This document shows, in pieces, positions 1 to 13,889 of a stretch of 64,000 bases of DNA. Under the pieces are notes generated by a model. It saw nothing but the letters and a program-made list of their open reading frames with translations, did no database searches and had not been told where the DNA came from. The stretch is from positions 107,501-171,500 of the forward strand of contig JAXRKP010000570.1 of the NCBI GenBank assembly GCA_037039925.1, given 5' to 3'. Made by a program: the position numbers and the translations under genes. The number at the start of each line of letters is the position of its first letter. Positions within the stretch are counted from its first letter, which is position 1. The stretch is from Doris montereyensis. Its lineage: Eukaryota > Mollusca > Gastropoda > Nudibranchia > Dorididae.

Positions 1-65
1 ATTATTATATTATTATTAATTAGTAAGTATTAGTATTTTATTATTATCATTATTATAATCATTAT

Positions 66-74
66 TATTTATTA

Positions 75-162
<88 letters not shown>
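66..162. repeat. (ATT)n microsatellite
   Basis: A nearly pure ATT run inside AT-rich DNA (1-240) without any coding signal. It lies in the intron or upstream region of the synaptotagmin gene. Confidence 0.95.
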
Positions 163-165
<3 letters not shown>

Positions 166-377
166 ATTATTGCATCTTAATTTATTAGCATTATTATTAT
201 TATTATGATTTCAAATTATTATAATTAAATTAATAATTTTACAATATTGTTTTTAATTCAATTTTTCTTAATTTCAGTGTTACTGCTGAGTTTAATTTTT
301 TTTATGGTAAAATTAATAATTTTACAATATTGTTTTTAATTCAGTTTTCAAGTCTTCAGTGTTACTGGAGTTTCCTT

Positions 378-523
378 TGGTTATGGCAATTTGTTCCACA
401 GTCGTAATTCAGTGATAGAAATTGTCAGTATTTAGGAGCGTCCGATGGTTATGGCAATTTGTTCCACAGTCGTACAGTGATAGAAATTGTCAGTATTTAG
501 GAGCGTCCGATGGTTATGGCAAT
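378..523. repeat. 66-bp tandem duplication
   Basis: A unit starting TGGTTATGGCAATTTGTTCC and ending in GGAGCGTCCGA occurs twice in a row, and the start of a third copy follows. A shorter duplicated AT-rich segment (TTACAATATTGTTTTTAATT) lies just upstream at about 240 and 320. No function is visible. Confidence 0.85.
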
Positions 524-854
524 TAGACAATGGGTGGACAACAGCAACAAAACTATAAAAAAATATAATGAGAAAAAAAATGTAAAGCCCAGAGATGATT
601 ATTTGGTCTGAAATGTGTTGCAACACATGAAACAATTGTACATTGTATAGCAAAATTCTACATTTCGAGAGCTGACAGCAACAAATTAATAAAATATCTC
701 CACAAAACGCGAACATAAACCTTTTGATCCCGTTTTTTACGCATGGTCGCCTTCTATACTATCAATTAAATACGAATCTCGTCACGTGCTCATTGAACTA
801 AAATCCTAGTAACAAAAAGTGTATATCTCAACAACAAAATAGATCGGTCTCGTT

Positions 855-1605
855 GCACACAACAAGTTGAGAGTTTTACAGTTTTAGTGTTCTCATTGCA
901 CACGACAAGTTCATAGTTCTAGTGTTCTTATTGCATACAACAAGTTGATAGTTCTAGTGTTCTCATTGCACACAACAAGTTAATAGTTCTAAGTTTTCTC
1001 ATTGCATACAACAAGTTGGTAGTTCTAGTGTTCTCATTGCATACAACAAGTTGGTAGTTATATTGTTCTCATTGCACACAACAAGTTGATAGTTCTAAGG
1101 TTTTCATTGCATACAACAAGTTGATAGTTCTAGTGTTCTCATTACACACAACAAGTTGATAGTTCTCAGTTCTCATTACACACAACAAGTTGATAGTTCT
1201 AAGTTTTTCATTACACACAAGTTGATAGTTCTAAGTTTTCATTACACACAACAAGTTGATAGTTAAGTCAGTTCTCATTGCACACAACAAGTTGATAGTT
1301 CTAAGTTTTTTCATTACACACAACAAGTTGATAGTTCTCAGTTTCTCATTACACACAACAAGTTGATAGTTCTAAGTTTTTTTCAACAAGTTGATATTAC
1401 TCTCATTACACAACAAGTTGATAGTTCTAAGTTTTCATTACACACAACAAGTTGATAGTTCTCAGTTTTGATTACACACAAGTTGATAGTTTTCACACAA
1501 CAAGTTGATAGTTCAACAAGTTGATTTCTCATTACACACAACAAGTTGATAGTTCTCAGTTTCTCATTACACACAACAAGTTGATAGTTCTCAGTTTTTC
1601 TCAAA
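855..1605. repeat. minisatellite, about 37-bp unit, about 20 copies
   Basis: The core ACACAACAAGTTGATAGTT followed by CTAAGTTTTCATT or CTCAGTTTCTCATT is repeated about twenty times. Copies vary in length through loss of small blocks, and the most degraded ones lie near 1380-1540. It ends about 155 bp before the acceptor of the synaptotagmin exon at 1761, so it is probably intronic. Short ORFs here only translate the repeat. Confidence 0.92.
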
Positions 1606-1760
1606 ACTACAAAAAAAGTGGAGATACCCATTTGTTGCTGTCAGCCCTCGATATCAACATTTTTTTTCTTTTTTCAATTTTTTTATTTCAACCATTCTTA
1701 AAATCGTTTCTCTGAGGTGAATAACGCATCCAATCCAATTTAACGTTCTCCCAACTGCAG

Positions 1761-1933
1761 AGACCTACGTGAAGATCACGATGATGTACGATGGTCGACC
1801 TCTGAAGAAAACAAAGACTTCTTCAAAGGCAAATGACCTTAGCCCAGTGTTCAAGGAGACGTTTGTGTTTGACGTACCGCCTTTCCAGTTGGACAAAGTC
1901 TATTTTGGTATCGCCGTTATCGGTGTGGACAAG
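1761..1933 (+). CDS. Synaptotagmin-family protein, penultimate coding exon (C2B, first part)
   Basis: After a CTGCAG acceptor (pyrimidine-rich TTCTCCCAACTGCAG) the exon reads [G/D]-TYVKITMMYDGRPLKKTK and onward to AVIGVDK, then GTAAGA. TYVK is the usual xPYVK strand of a C2B domain. LKKTKTSSK matches the polybasic strand, and LSPVFKETFVFDVP matches the conserved 'NP.YNE.F.F.VP' segment. It enters with two bases of a codon and leaves in phase 0. In Ca2+-binding C2B domains the third loop begins Asp-x-Asp; here it is Gly-Val-Asp, so one ligand is missing and calcium binding may be weak or absent. Earlier exons (transmembrane segment, C2A) are left of the window. The family is clear from known C2B patterns; the paralogue is not. 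Confidence 0.88.
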
Positions 1934-1950
1934 GTAAGAAATCAAAGCAA

Positions 1951-2096
1951 AAATAATAAATAGCAAAGGAAAAATAATAAATACCAAATAAAAATAATAA
2001 ATAGCAAAGCAAAAATAATAAATAGCAAAGCAAAAATAATAAATAGCAAGGCAAAAATAAATAATAAATAGCAAAGCAAAAAAATAATAAATAGGA
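1951..2096. repeat. about 21-bp A-rich tandem repeat
   Basis: The unit AAATAATAAATAGCAAAGCA recurs about seven times directly downstream of the exon donor. It sits inside the synaptotagmin intron. Confidence 0.85.
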
Positions 2097-2097
2097 A

Positions 2098-2292
2098 GGA
2101 AAGTTCCTTCAAGGCCATATCGACACATAGAGCCTGAGATTATCTTGGTTTCTGTAGCGAACAGATGATTATGATCACCTCCTGGACAGGACGCTGTTCT
2201 GATATATACGTTTTTACTCCCAGGCTAGTGCCTGTACCCATTTGCACTTGGGTGGAGTGACGATAATTCGTGTTAAGTGTCTTTCCCGAGGA

Positions 2293-2300
<8 letters not shown>
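2098..2300 (-). mobile_element. SINE family B, 3' part
   Basis: Same sequence as the fuller copy at 13180-13460: AAGTTCCTTCAAGGCCATAT, the CACCTCCTGGACAGGACGCT block, CCCATTTGCAC, and GTGTCTTTCC-GAGGAACACAAC. The tRNA-like head expected to the right is missing; the copy runs directly into the AGY array. Confidence 0.8.
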
Positions 2301-3180
<880 letters not shown>

Positions 3181-3430
3181 TAGCAGTAATAGTAATACTT
3201 ATAATAACTTTATTGTCCATCATTGGTACATCATTTTAATCACATCAGTAGTTAAAATCCAAGTGTATATTATATAAGGTGTAGAAATATAACATAATTT
3301 GTATGTAACTAATAAAGGACTAAGATTCAAAGTAAAATTATTTCATAAGAGGATACATATTAAGTTAAAATTGTATGGTATATAAAGCTATTAGGAAATT
3401 GAATACATGTATATACACACATACATTATA

Positions 3431-3630
3431 TACATACATACATACATACATACATACATACATACATACATACATACATACATACATACATACATACATA
3501 CACACATACATACATACATTCACACATACACACATACATTCAAATAAATAAATACATACGTTCATACACACATACATACATACGTACACACACACATACA
3601 TACATATATACATATTTACATACATACATG
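3431..3630. repeat. (TACA)n / (CACA) tetranucleotide array
   Basis: TACA repeated more than 15 times, then imperfect CACATACA and TACG variants to about 3630. The 250 bp before it (3180-3430) is AT-rich and shows nothing recognisable. Confidence 0.93.
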
Positions 3631-3719
3631 TAGAAGAGTATGGGTTAAATATAAGTTGTATAATGACATTAAGGTAATGATGTTAGTAAACAACATTAAC
3701 AACAACAGCAGTCTTGCAG

Positions 3720-3731
3720 CGTAGTAATAGC

Positions 3732-3825
<94 letters not shown>

Positions 3826-3826
3826 A

Positions 3827-3886
<60 letters not shown>

Positions 3887-3956
3887 TGGTAGTGGTAGTG
3901 GTAGTGGTAGTAGTAGTAGTAGTAGGAGGAGGAGGAGGAGGAGGAGGAGGAGGAGG
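3720..3956. repeat. (AGT)n with GGT and AGG ends
   Basis: A pure AGT run of roughly 55 copies grades into GTGGTA and then AGG triplets, ending in GAGCTGCAGCAG. Confidence 0.95.
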
Positions 3957-4089
3957 AGCTGCAGCAGTATATAGCTATCAATTCAGGTTTTTAGCTGGTC
4001 GTTGGATTTGAGGACTGTCTTGTCCTCTCCTTCAAGGCTGGTTATTGGTCAGTTGTTTCAGAAACTTGTTGATATCGTTGACATATTGC

Positions 4090-5160
4090 CGAGTCTCTGA
4101 GCTGCCATTTGTGCATGTTGAAGATAGAGCTAGAGCAGGAGTAGGCCTCCTTATGCATAAAAGGCAAGAAATGCTACTAGAAAGTTGGAAATTTGTAAGC
4201 CCACGGCTATTGGAGGTAAATATTAAACCAAAAGGAAGAGAAATTAAATTAATAGCTTATGGACCAAACGAAGATGCCCCCAAAGAAGAAAAAGATATCT
4301 TCAAAATGATCTGCAAATAGCTGCAGAGAATCTTAAACCCAAACAGGAATTAATGGTTTTAGGAGATTTAAACGCTAGAGTAGGCAACAATGTAGAAATA
4401 CCAGGAGGAGTAATAGGTAAAAGAAGGAGAGACAACAACTTCTCCAAATGGAGAGAGACTAATAGATATTTGCCTAAAGAATAATAGGAAAAATAGCTAA
4501 CACACTTTTCCTCATAAAGATATCCACAAATATACAAGAGTAAGGAAGACAGATGTAAACAGTCAATGATAGACTACATAATAGTTAGCAGCTCCCTTTT
4601 TTTTCAATACAATGAATGCTAGAGTAAGCAGCGGAGCTGAAATATTCGTGATCATCACCTAGTGATAGCCGAAATGAGATTATTAACTGAAGAAAACAAA
4701 CAGAAAAGGAAAGAGAAGAAAGCTACTAAACTCAAATTAGAAGAACTAAATAAACCAATAGTAAAACAAATGTACCAATCCAGGATAAAAAGATATATCA
4801 GTGAAAGGCAGATGGATCTGAACGAAAGCACAATAGAAGAAAACGGGTAAATATACAAAGAAACACTCCTCAGTTGTACTGAAGAGGTCTGTGATAGGAA
4901 ACAAATTAAAGGAGATAGGGAAAGAACAGCATGGGGTAATGAGAACGTCAAGACTAAGATCAAAGAAAAGAAAGGTGCCTGGAAGAAATACTTGCAAACA
5001 AAGAGACCAGAGGATAGGATAGATTACGTAAGTAAAAGAACTATCGCCAAAGAGGAAGTTAGGAAATCAAAACAGGAACAGTAAGAAGAGTTTGGACAAA
5101 AACTTCAAGAAAGCTATCAAGGAAATCAAAAAGCTGTTCTGGGGAGCAATGAAGAGCATG
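4090..5160 (+). mobile_element. Non-LTR retrotransposon (LINE 1 family), 5' half with endonuclease region
   Basis: Broken frames read RAGVGLLMHKRQE, WKFVSPRLLEVNIKPKGREI, LIAYGPNEDAPKEEKD and then a VLGDLNARVG-like segment (about 4350-4395). This is the pattern of AP endonuclease domains of non-LTR elements, with the GDLNA core. The sequence is collinear with the minus-strand copy at 26235-29000 (for example the AACAGCTTTTGATTTCC region) and stops at about 5160, where an (AT)n array begins. Several frame changes show it is dead. It sits in the synaptotagmin intron. Confidence 0.85.
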
Positions 5161-5171
5161 AAAATAATATC

Positions 5172-5430
<259 letters not shown>

Positions 5431-5494
5431 ACAGAGATAGAGAATACTTGTCAAATTGAAAATTGTTTGATATACTCAACTCTTTTTTTTTCAG

Positions 5495-5632
5495 GATAAA
5501 GAGGACGGCAGACACATGTTGGGTCGTCTATATATAGGTGTGAACTTTGATCCAAATGTCAGGGAGCAATGGCTGGAAATGGTAAACAATGCTCGCAAGC
5601 AAGTCGCCTGTTGGCATAAACTCCAAAGCTGA
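5495..5632 (+). CDS. Synaptotagmin-family protein, last coding exon (C2B end, WHKL motif)
   Basis: A TTTTTTTTCAG acceptor leads in phase 0 into 45 codons and a [23 protein letters not shown], then [20 protein letters not shown] and HKLQS. This is the end of a C2B domain: GR.xIG strand, the REQW..M helix, and the [10 protein letters not shown] tail. The tail carries the WHxL motif that synaptotagmin C2B domains use in vesicle docking (known of the family). Its phase agrees with the exon at 1761-1933 (VDK|DKEDG). The loop residues are DKDKEDG, so several acids remain although the first aspartate is replaced. The exon is intact. Expected place of action is the synaptic or secretory vesicle membrane facing the cytosol. 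Confidence 0.9.
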   Translation, partial: DKEDGRHMLGRLYIGVNFDPNVREQWLEMVNNARKQVACWHKLQS

Positions 5633-5937
<305 letters not shown>

Positions 5938-6044
5938 TGATTTATAATATATGTATAATTTCAGCTCCCCTCCCATCCCACCTTACTTTATCCCATTCTC
6001 TCTGTCTTTCAGCCTGGCTCTGTGTCTATTTATGTCTCTGTCAG

Positions 6045-7120
<1,076 letters not shown>

Positions 7121-7124
7121 AAGT

Positions 7125-7228
7125 GTAAAGCTGACCTCTCTTTTATCTTGCCGTTTTCTCTTAATTCACATTACCCTGAGATCACCACAATGGTGGATAG
7201 GGTAAATTTCAATTAAACAAACAAACCC
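7125..7228 (+). mobile_element. SINE family C, 3' part
   Basis: CTTTTATCTTGCCGTTTTCT CTTAATTCAC...CCTGAGATCACC...GGTGGATAGGGTAAATTTCAATT then an (AAAC)n tail. This orientation shows the tail, so the plus strand is taken as the element's sense strand. Confidence 0.75.
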
Positions 7229-7684
7229 TCTATAGACGTTTATGACATGATTGACAGGTTGGGTAAGAATTATTTGTATTTGTATGGGTTATCTCCTTTG
7301 ATGAAGTTCAGCTTACTGCTACTACCCTGATCCCCGCCTGCCATCACGATTTTTCGATCTCCCAAGAAGGGGGGGGGGGGGGAGAGGTAAGTTCTTAGAC
7401 TGCTGCTACTGTATTTCCAAACAATGTTGTTATCAGGTCAAGGTTTTGTTAGTATTGCTGATTGTCTTGTTTATTATTTGTTTGTTCGGTATTTTTGTGA
7501 TGAAATTATGAATCATTAGTTTTGTTTTTGGTTTTATATTTTTCAACAATTTGTTGCTATTGTTTTTTTTTTTTGAGCTGCTTCATTATAAAAATGTTGA
7601 ATTTGATGATTTAGATTTGTACAAAAATGTTGGTGTAATTTAATGTATTTTCCATGATTTCAATTGGATTAAAGATGTGACTGT

Positions 7685-8040
7685 GAGGCATTGCAGCGAA
7701 ACCGTAATGTCGTGAGTGTGTAATCACGAAGATACCGGTTCAAACCCCATGGCTGGCCCAGGTGTTTTTTTCACAATGTTGTACTCTTAGGAAAGGTACT
7801 TCACTCTGCTTTCCTCACTTGACTCAGGTGTGAATGAGTACTCAGCAGTAGATAGAGAAAGATCTTAGCACAGTGTTAGTACGAAGGGCCTACTAACAGG
7901 CTGTTGTACTGTATGCTCCCCTGGAGGTTGAGAAGGACTTTAACTGAAATGACCAGCTGTGGGATATAAATGCTGTTTGTAAGCCTGCACTTGAGCGGGA
8001 ATACAGACTATAAATCTATCTTTTATCTTCTATTTTTTAC
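7685..8040 (+). mobile_element. SINE family D, tRNA-derived, full copy
   Basis: A tRNA-like head with a B-box-like GGTTCAAACCCC at about 7738 is followed by a conserved body (GTACTCTTAGGAAAGGTACT, GACTCAGGTGTGAATGAGTA, GGATATAAATGCTG, GCCTGCACTTGAGCGGG). The end is rich in ATCTTT (CTATCTTTTATCTTCTA). Other copies are at 18925-19300 and, inverted, at 49985-50290. Confidence 0.85.
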
Positions 8041-8770
8041 TTGAGATACATTCATGTTATATCTCTTCTTTGTTATTTCTATGTTTTTCATTGCATAAGT
8101 TTTTGAAAAGGAGTCACAAAGTGCAATTTGATAAAATAATGGCATAAGTTTCCTATTATATTCAATTGATATAATATTTGATGACAATATGTTGTACATT
8201 AATTATAATATAGGATTTCTTAATCAGCAGAACCACAATAGGATTTTTTTATTTATATTCACAATTCCTTTGGGGTTTTTTCTTCCTCAAGAACCAGGAT
8301 TATACTTAGAATTAAAACCAATTTTGTGATAATTTTATTTAACGTTGATTGTGTCCCCTCCTCAAAGATTGTAAAGTTTATTTAAATATTATGTTCCATT
8401 CCTTGACCACAAAACTGATCCTTTTGTTCCCAACAACTCTAAATTTTTATTAAAAGGAAATTTTGTTATTGTTACTGTTCAGAAGGCAATATCAGAAATC
8501 AATTTGCGGGGAGGGGGGGTGTAACAATGCAACAATCTTTTTGGCTTTTCGAAAAAAAATTAATTTGGTTTAGTCATTGTAAGTTAAAAGATGGAACAAT
8601 TAACTTTGTTGTAGGCATATGCCTTGTGGTCAAGATAACATTGAAAGTTTCATCAGTTAGCCATTGGCCCCTTAGCCCAAACTTCAGTTGTAAATGAAAC
8701 ATCTAAGGAGCCACGGAAGAGGGAGGTCATTTATACGTGTTTACCTTTTTTCTTCTTCTTTCTTTATTTC
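8040..8770. other. Intergenic, nothing recognised; poly-G runs nearby
   Basis: AT-rich DNA. Homopolymer G runs of about 12 to 16 bases lie at 7370-7383 and 8780-8797. No coding or structured RNA signal was recognised. Confidence 0.45.
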
Positions 8771-8954
8771 TTTTTTTGCAGGGGGGGGGGGGGGGGGCGA
8801 GGGGAGAGGAAAGGAAGGAGGGCGAAAGGCGTTTATGTAAAGGGAAAATAAATTGCATAGCATCTGCTTACTGCTAATTACTATTCTTTAACACTGTTTG
8901 TTAATGAAAGTAGTGCAGCATTCTTCTGAATAATTTTAGCACATTTTGCCCTTT

Positions 8955-9150
8955 CACACAATGTTTCTTTCAAAGAAATTGTTTCTCACTTTCGCAACAC
9001 AAAGAAATTGTTTCTCTTCACATTCACGCAATCTTTCACGCAAAACAAAGAAATTGTTTCTCTTTACTTTCACGCAACTCAGAGAAATTGTTTTCTCTTC
9101 ACTTTCACACAACTCAAAAAAATTACTTCTGTTCACTCCAATGTATTTTC
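8955..9150. repeat. about 35-bp minisatellite
   Basis: The unit AAAGAAATTGTTTCTCTTCA-CTTTCACGCAAC occurs about five times. One further unit with the same flank (ACTCC-ATGTATTTTC) lies 550 bp away at 9695-9732. Confidence 0.85.
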
Positions 9151-9520
9151 TTTTTAAGCATTGCAGCCTCTTTATCGAAGCAACTGTGATATGATAAGTT
9201 TTTACCTCTATTTAAGTTTTCTTTACAACAATTCTGATCCCCATACCAGTTTAAAGAAGATGTCAAATGTTATATTCATAATAAATAATAGTAAATAATT
9301 TAGTGTCAGTGTCAGTCAGTTTTGGTTTATGATATTTAATGATTTGCTTTTTGACAAAACACAAAAAAACCAACCACCAAAAAAAGAAACTAAAATCTAG
9401 ATCTATATCTATAAGCAGACATGGTAAAAATACTCTCAATACGTAAGTACATAAAATCATTCCATCTTAGCTGATGAAAGCTGAATTCTAAATGAGTACT
9501 AATTGTGAGGGGTTTAGGAA

Positions 9521-9521
9521 A

Positions 9522-9609
<88 letters not shown>

Positions 9610-9610
9610 T
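9521..9610. repeat. (ATT)n microsatellite
   Basis: About 29 pure ATT triplets. Confidence 0.95.
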
Positions 9611-9734
9611 TATTATTAATATTATTTTGAATTAAAATTTGTTCAAATTAATTTCTACCTCTACTATAAAAACATTAATGAGACAAGACAGACACAAAGA
9701 AACTGTTTCTCTTCACTCCTATGTATTTTCTCAT

Positions 9735-11200
9735 GTATGTTCATATGTGATTGTTTATATTGATCACTGAGATTATAATTTTTTGTTTCCTTTGTAATTC
9801 TATTCATTATGTGGATTGATGTATGAAAGGAATGTACTGAATGTCTTCTATGTTTTGTTTCAAATCTCTTCTCTTTTTTTTTTTTTTTTTTTTGGTGGCC
9901 TTTATAAATATGTTTTTTGATAATCTGGAGTAATTCATTTTGAGTCTGCCTTATGTGCTGTCCAAGCACCAAAAGGATAACGGACTAATCCATTTTGAGA
10001 GGGTAATGAATTATTTAATTAAAAGAATTAATTTAATAACCCTGAGATGATTGATTAATAAATGATGTAACACATATTTCTTAGATTGCTTCATATTATT
10101 CATATTACCTTGATCTGAGAATTTATAATTAGATGTACACGAATTTTTAAATTCCTAAGCTCATCGCTGCATTGTGATACGAAAGAATACAAACATTAAA
10201 TTTATAAAGGAATATATTAATATTTAACTTCTTTTTCTTTCTTTTTTTGTGCTTACACAGCTATTTATGTTATTATGTAAACAGCTCCTCACAGCATTGG
10301 TGGTTTGAGTTTGATTTCATTTTATTTTTCACTTATTTTTTTGGTGATTTTTCTAATATTTTTTATTTTAATTCATGCACTAAATGCTTTTCTCACAATG
10401 TACAGTCATATGGAATAAGATATAATAATAGAATACATCATTTTATTGTTTGGGGATATTATCAAAATGTCTCTAAAAGGAGACGATGGCGATGATAATG
10501 ATGTCAATGATAATGATGATGATGGTGATGAATATGTCCTTTTGTCAATAATAGTAATAGTTGTCAAAATGGGTTTGTTATTGTTGCTTTTTTTTGCTTT
10601 TTCTCTGTGATCACTTTCCAGCTCTATTTGGTTTGAACAGTTATTTGAATCATATGTATAATGGAATTAGTTATAAATAATATTAATAGCAGATTCCATG
10701 ATTGCTTAAATTTAAATGATAATCAGAAAAACAATCTATAATAAATAACATCTGCACAAAACAAAAGATTTGGAATCTAAACTTATTTGACTTTTATTTT
10801 TATTTTCATCATCAACTGTATGTCCCATAAGACGTTACATTATTACATCCCTGAGAGCACCTCTGGATGTCTTTCTGATCTGTACCACTCTTCCTGCCTC
10901 TGTTACTGTTGTTACTGGGTTGTTTTTTTCCAAAAGTGTCCTCTACATCTTTCTCCCATCTACTGCATGACTTCCTCTTGTTTCTTCTTCCATTCATTTT
11001 TCCTTCTAAAATCATCCTTCCTGGACCTTAATGTTGTTTGATGTCGGCAAAGTATTTCAGTTTTTGGGCTCTGACAAACCTATCGAACCAACCATCCTTC
11101 GTTTACCTGCAATTCTTCTCTTATGGACGTGTTGGGTCCGTGTTCAGCCGTTGAACTCAAAAAGGATTTCTCTGTAGCACCTCGTGCAAGCGGTTTGGTG
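9735..11200. other. Intergenic, nothing recognised
   Basis: AT-rich with a GAT/GATGAT-rich patch at 10485-10535. Short open frames lack similarity or splice context. Confidence 0.45.
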
Positions 11201-11204
11201 TGTA

Positions 11205-11322
11205 CTGCTGGTAGTGGTAAATCCTACCTCTTTCACTTCCTTTTACCTCGCCGTTTCCTCTTAATTCACCCTGAGATCACCACCTTGGTGGATGGGGTAA
11301 ATTTCAATTAAACAAACAAATA
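11205..11322 (+). mobile_element. SINE family C, 3' half
   Basis: GCTGGTAGTGGTAAATCCTAC, TTTACCTCGCCGTTTCCTCT, TAATTCACCCTGAGATCACC and GTGGATGGGGTAAATTTCAAT, then the (AAAC)n/(AAAT) tail. Confidence 0.8.
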
Positions 11323-11461
11323 AACAAGTAGCATCTCATTTCAAATGAATTTGAATGGTTTTTATTTTTTTTATATTTTACCGGCAACTTTTTCTAAAAA
11401 AAATTAACATGTCTCAGGGAGATAAGTTTCATTGAAGTTTACCCAGTTCATCATATTATTA

Positions 11462-11672
11462 TGAGCCGATCTCAGGGTGAATCAAGAGGAAACAGCAAGA
11501 TGAAAGATGTGAAAAAGGGAAAATAAAGAACAAGAACCTACTACTAGAAAGTAACATCAGGCAACCACCAACAATTGAATTGAATGGGGAAAACAGCAAG
11601 GCAAAAAGAAAAAAAACGTGAAAGAGTGAAAACACAAAGAAGTAAGACCTAGCAGACTTTCCCGCCAGCAGT
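11462..11672 (-). mobile_element. SINE family C, with internal duplication
   Basis: GATCTCAGGGTGAATCAAGA GGAAACAGCAAGATGAAAG, then a second partial pass with AACAGCAAGGCAAAAAG and the head motif AAGTAAGACCTAGCAGACTT. Confidence 0.75.
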
Positions 11673-11684
11673 AAGAGAACAGTT

Positions 11685-11990
11685 GTTTAATTTGATTTGA
11701 TTTACCCACATCCACAACTAAGGTGATCTCAGAGATTTGAGTAGGATTTTTAATTTTGCCAAGAATGCCCTTTATAAACAGCCAAGGGATCATTAACGTG
11801 CACAGATTGTTGTGACCTGCATCGGTCTCCGATGAGACTAGGTGTTCATTCACCTACCTGGACCAGGAGGAGTAGATTTGGCTAAAAATATTTGAGAAAA
11901 AAAATTTCAACCATTGGCGGGGCTCGAATCCACTTCCTTTAGGTTCAGAGGCTGACATCTTGCCTCTGGACGACATAAATCCCCAAGAGA
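11685..11990 (-). mobile_element. SINE family A, tRNA-derived, full copy
   Basis: Read on the minus strand: an A-box-like segment (GTCCAGAGGCAAGATGTC), a B-box-like GGATTCGAGCCCC, a body with CACCTAGTCTCATCGGAGAC and AAAGGGCATTCTTGGC, and a 3' end CTGAGATCACCTTAGTTGTG GATGTGGGTAAATCAAATC. Boxes and body match the copies at 32475, 38795, 41400 (inverted), 44725 and 49025. Confidence 0.87.
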
Positions 11991-13180
11991 TCAGAAAAAG
12001 AAACAATGACAGGCACACTTACAAAACATGGAAAGCAAAGCCATAGAAAGACAACACTAAAGAAGTACATGTAACAAACAACAAACATCACACACACACA
12101 CACGTGTCATGTGTGCCTGCACACATAAATAAACAAAGGTAAAACTGAATTTAAAAGTAATAGCAAGTCATGTTTTAATTTTTTAGCCTAAGGCTTTCAA
12201 CACCAGGAACACTCTTAAAACACCTCAACTTGCACTTTCAACAATTTTCAGATGATTTGTTTTCTTTTTTTTCTCCTCTCATCACACATTCATTCTCATA
12301 TCATCATAGGAGGAAAAAAAATGACAAATATCATCTGATGATTTTTTTATACAATGGCATTAAGTTTCTAGCTTGTATGAAATAATAAATCACATAATTA
12401 TGATGACAATGACAGCCATTATATCTTTTTCACATATTATTATTATATTAACTATATCATGAATTATTATTATCATTGTTATGATTAGTATCATAGTGCC
12501 TTGACTAAAACAAAGTTGGTCTTCAAATGATACAACCGAGGGATTTTAAAAAAAAAAACTACTTCACAGCGTTTAAAAAAAGGAAATAAAAAAAAAGATC
12601 TATTGAAAAAAGAATCTTGCATTATTAAAATGCTCACGCAGTAGCAAATGTTTCCATAATAAAAATAATAAAATATAACCAAACGAGGAAAACAACATAG
12701 CAAATTTTCTTTTCCATTTGATCAAACGGTTTACCCAACAAAATCAATTCAGGGAAATAGGTATGCGTAAAATCTATAATATTAATAACAACCGTTCTAA
12801 AATCCTCCTTTTTAATTATTGTCAAGGTTTTCAATATTTCAAAATACAGGTTAAAATCTCCCAACCTATTTTGTATTCCACACACTCGTTTGTTTACCTT
12901 TCATCAGGCATTCATGAACAGAACATGCAGTAGTTAAAAAATAATGAAAAATAACATCTTATTTATGCAGTGATTCTGATCATAACAACAAAGAACCGAA
13001 ACAAAACATCTGGCTCTTTCACGGGACTCAATCATAGCACACTCTGCAAACCAGACAGTTCTGGAGATTCTGAAGGGTTTCCTACACTACTGTCTTTAAC
13101 GGTCAATAAAAATATCATTAGACTGGGCAGATGATGAGTTAGCGAATTTCTAGTAGTAAAATTCAAAACAGAAGGAATAG
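11990..13180. other. Intergenic, nothing recognised
   Basis: AT-rich with a short (CA)n at 12089-12102. Open frames near 12490-12930 are AT-rich and without similarity. Confidence 0.45.
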
Positions 13181-13458
13181 TCAAAGTTCCTTCAAGACCA
13201 TGACGTGCCCACAGAGCCGGGGCTTATCCCAGTTTCTATAGCGTGGAGCGGAAAAATGTGACAATAATCCCCTCCTGGCCAGGACGCTAGTCTGATGCGG
13301 GTTTTCAATCCTGCACCTGGGTAGAGTGGGGGAAAATGCATGTTACGTGTCTTTCCCAAGGAACGCAATGTCAGACCTAACTTTGCTAGGATTCGAACTC
13401 GGGATCTCACAATCCCCAGTCCGGAAGCCTAACCGCTCATCCACCGATGCCACTGATT
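13180..13458 (-). mobile_element. SINE family B, tRNA-derived, full copy
   Basis: On the minus strand the head is GGTTAGGCTTCCGGACTGGG with a B-box-like GAGTTCGAATCCT. The body has ACGTAACATGCATTTTCCCC, CACTCTACCCAGGTGCAGG, ATCAGACTAGCGTCCTGGCC and the end GGTCTTGAAGGAACTTTG. Other copies: 2098, 15865, 24880, 29885, 42345 (inverted), 54980. Confidence 0.87.
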
Positions 13459-13545
13459 GTAAGAGGGATTGATGCCACTGATTGTAAGAGGGATTGATGC
13501 CACCGATTGTAAGAGGGATTGATGCCACCGATTGTAAGAGGGATT
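13446..13545. repeat. 25-bp tandem repeat, 4 copies
   Basis: GCCACTGATTGTAAGAGGGA TTGAT repeated four times, with CACCG in place of CACTG in later units. It begins at the tip of the SINE B head, GATGCCAC, so it probably arose from the SINE border. Confidence 0.9.
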
Positions 13546-13695
13546 AAATGGTAAAAATTGTTTTTCTTTTTCTACATTTGTCCAGTTTCTAGAGAGCTAC
13601 AAGTCCCACCCTACCACCTGCCACCATGTTATGTTGGAGATGGAAAAGAAAACATGACCAAAGAGGATCAATGAATATAAAATATATGGCTTCCC

Positions 13696-13836
<141 letters not shown>

Positions 13837-13889
13837 TTTCTATTAAGGGAGTTTTTATCCCACTGGCATTCATACTGTCCATTATATTC

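Noticed and set aside
855..1605. CRISPR-like array of regular repeats
   Set aside because: There are no unique spacers; units abut with small length changes, and the sequence is clearly from an animal genome. It is a minisatellite.
3616..3981. Poly-Tyr / poly-Ser open frames
   Set aside because: Translation of (AGT)n; a microsatellite inside the synaptotagmin intron.
13180..13458. tRNA gene suggested by A- and B-box-like sequence
   Set aside because: The same boxes recur in all copies of SINE families A, B and D with a constant non-tRNA body, and no clover-leaf with anticodon arm can be drawn. It is a tRNA-derived SINE.
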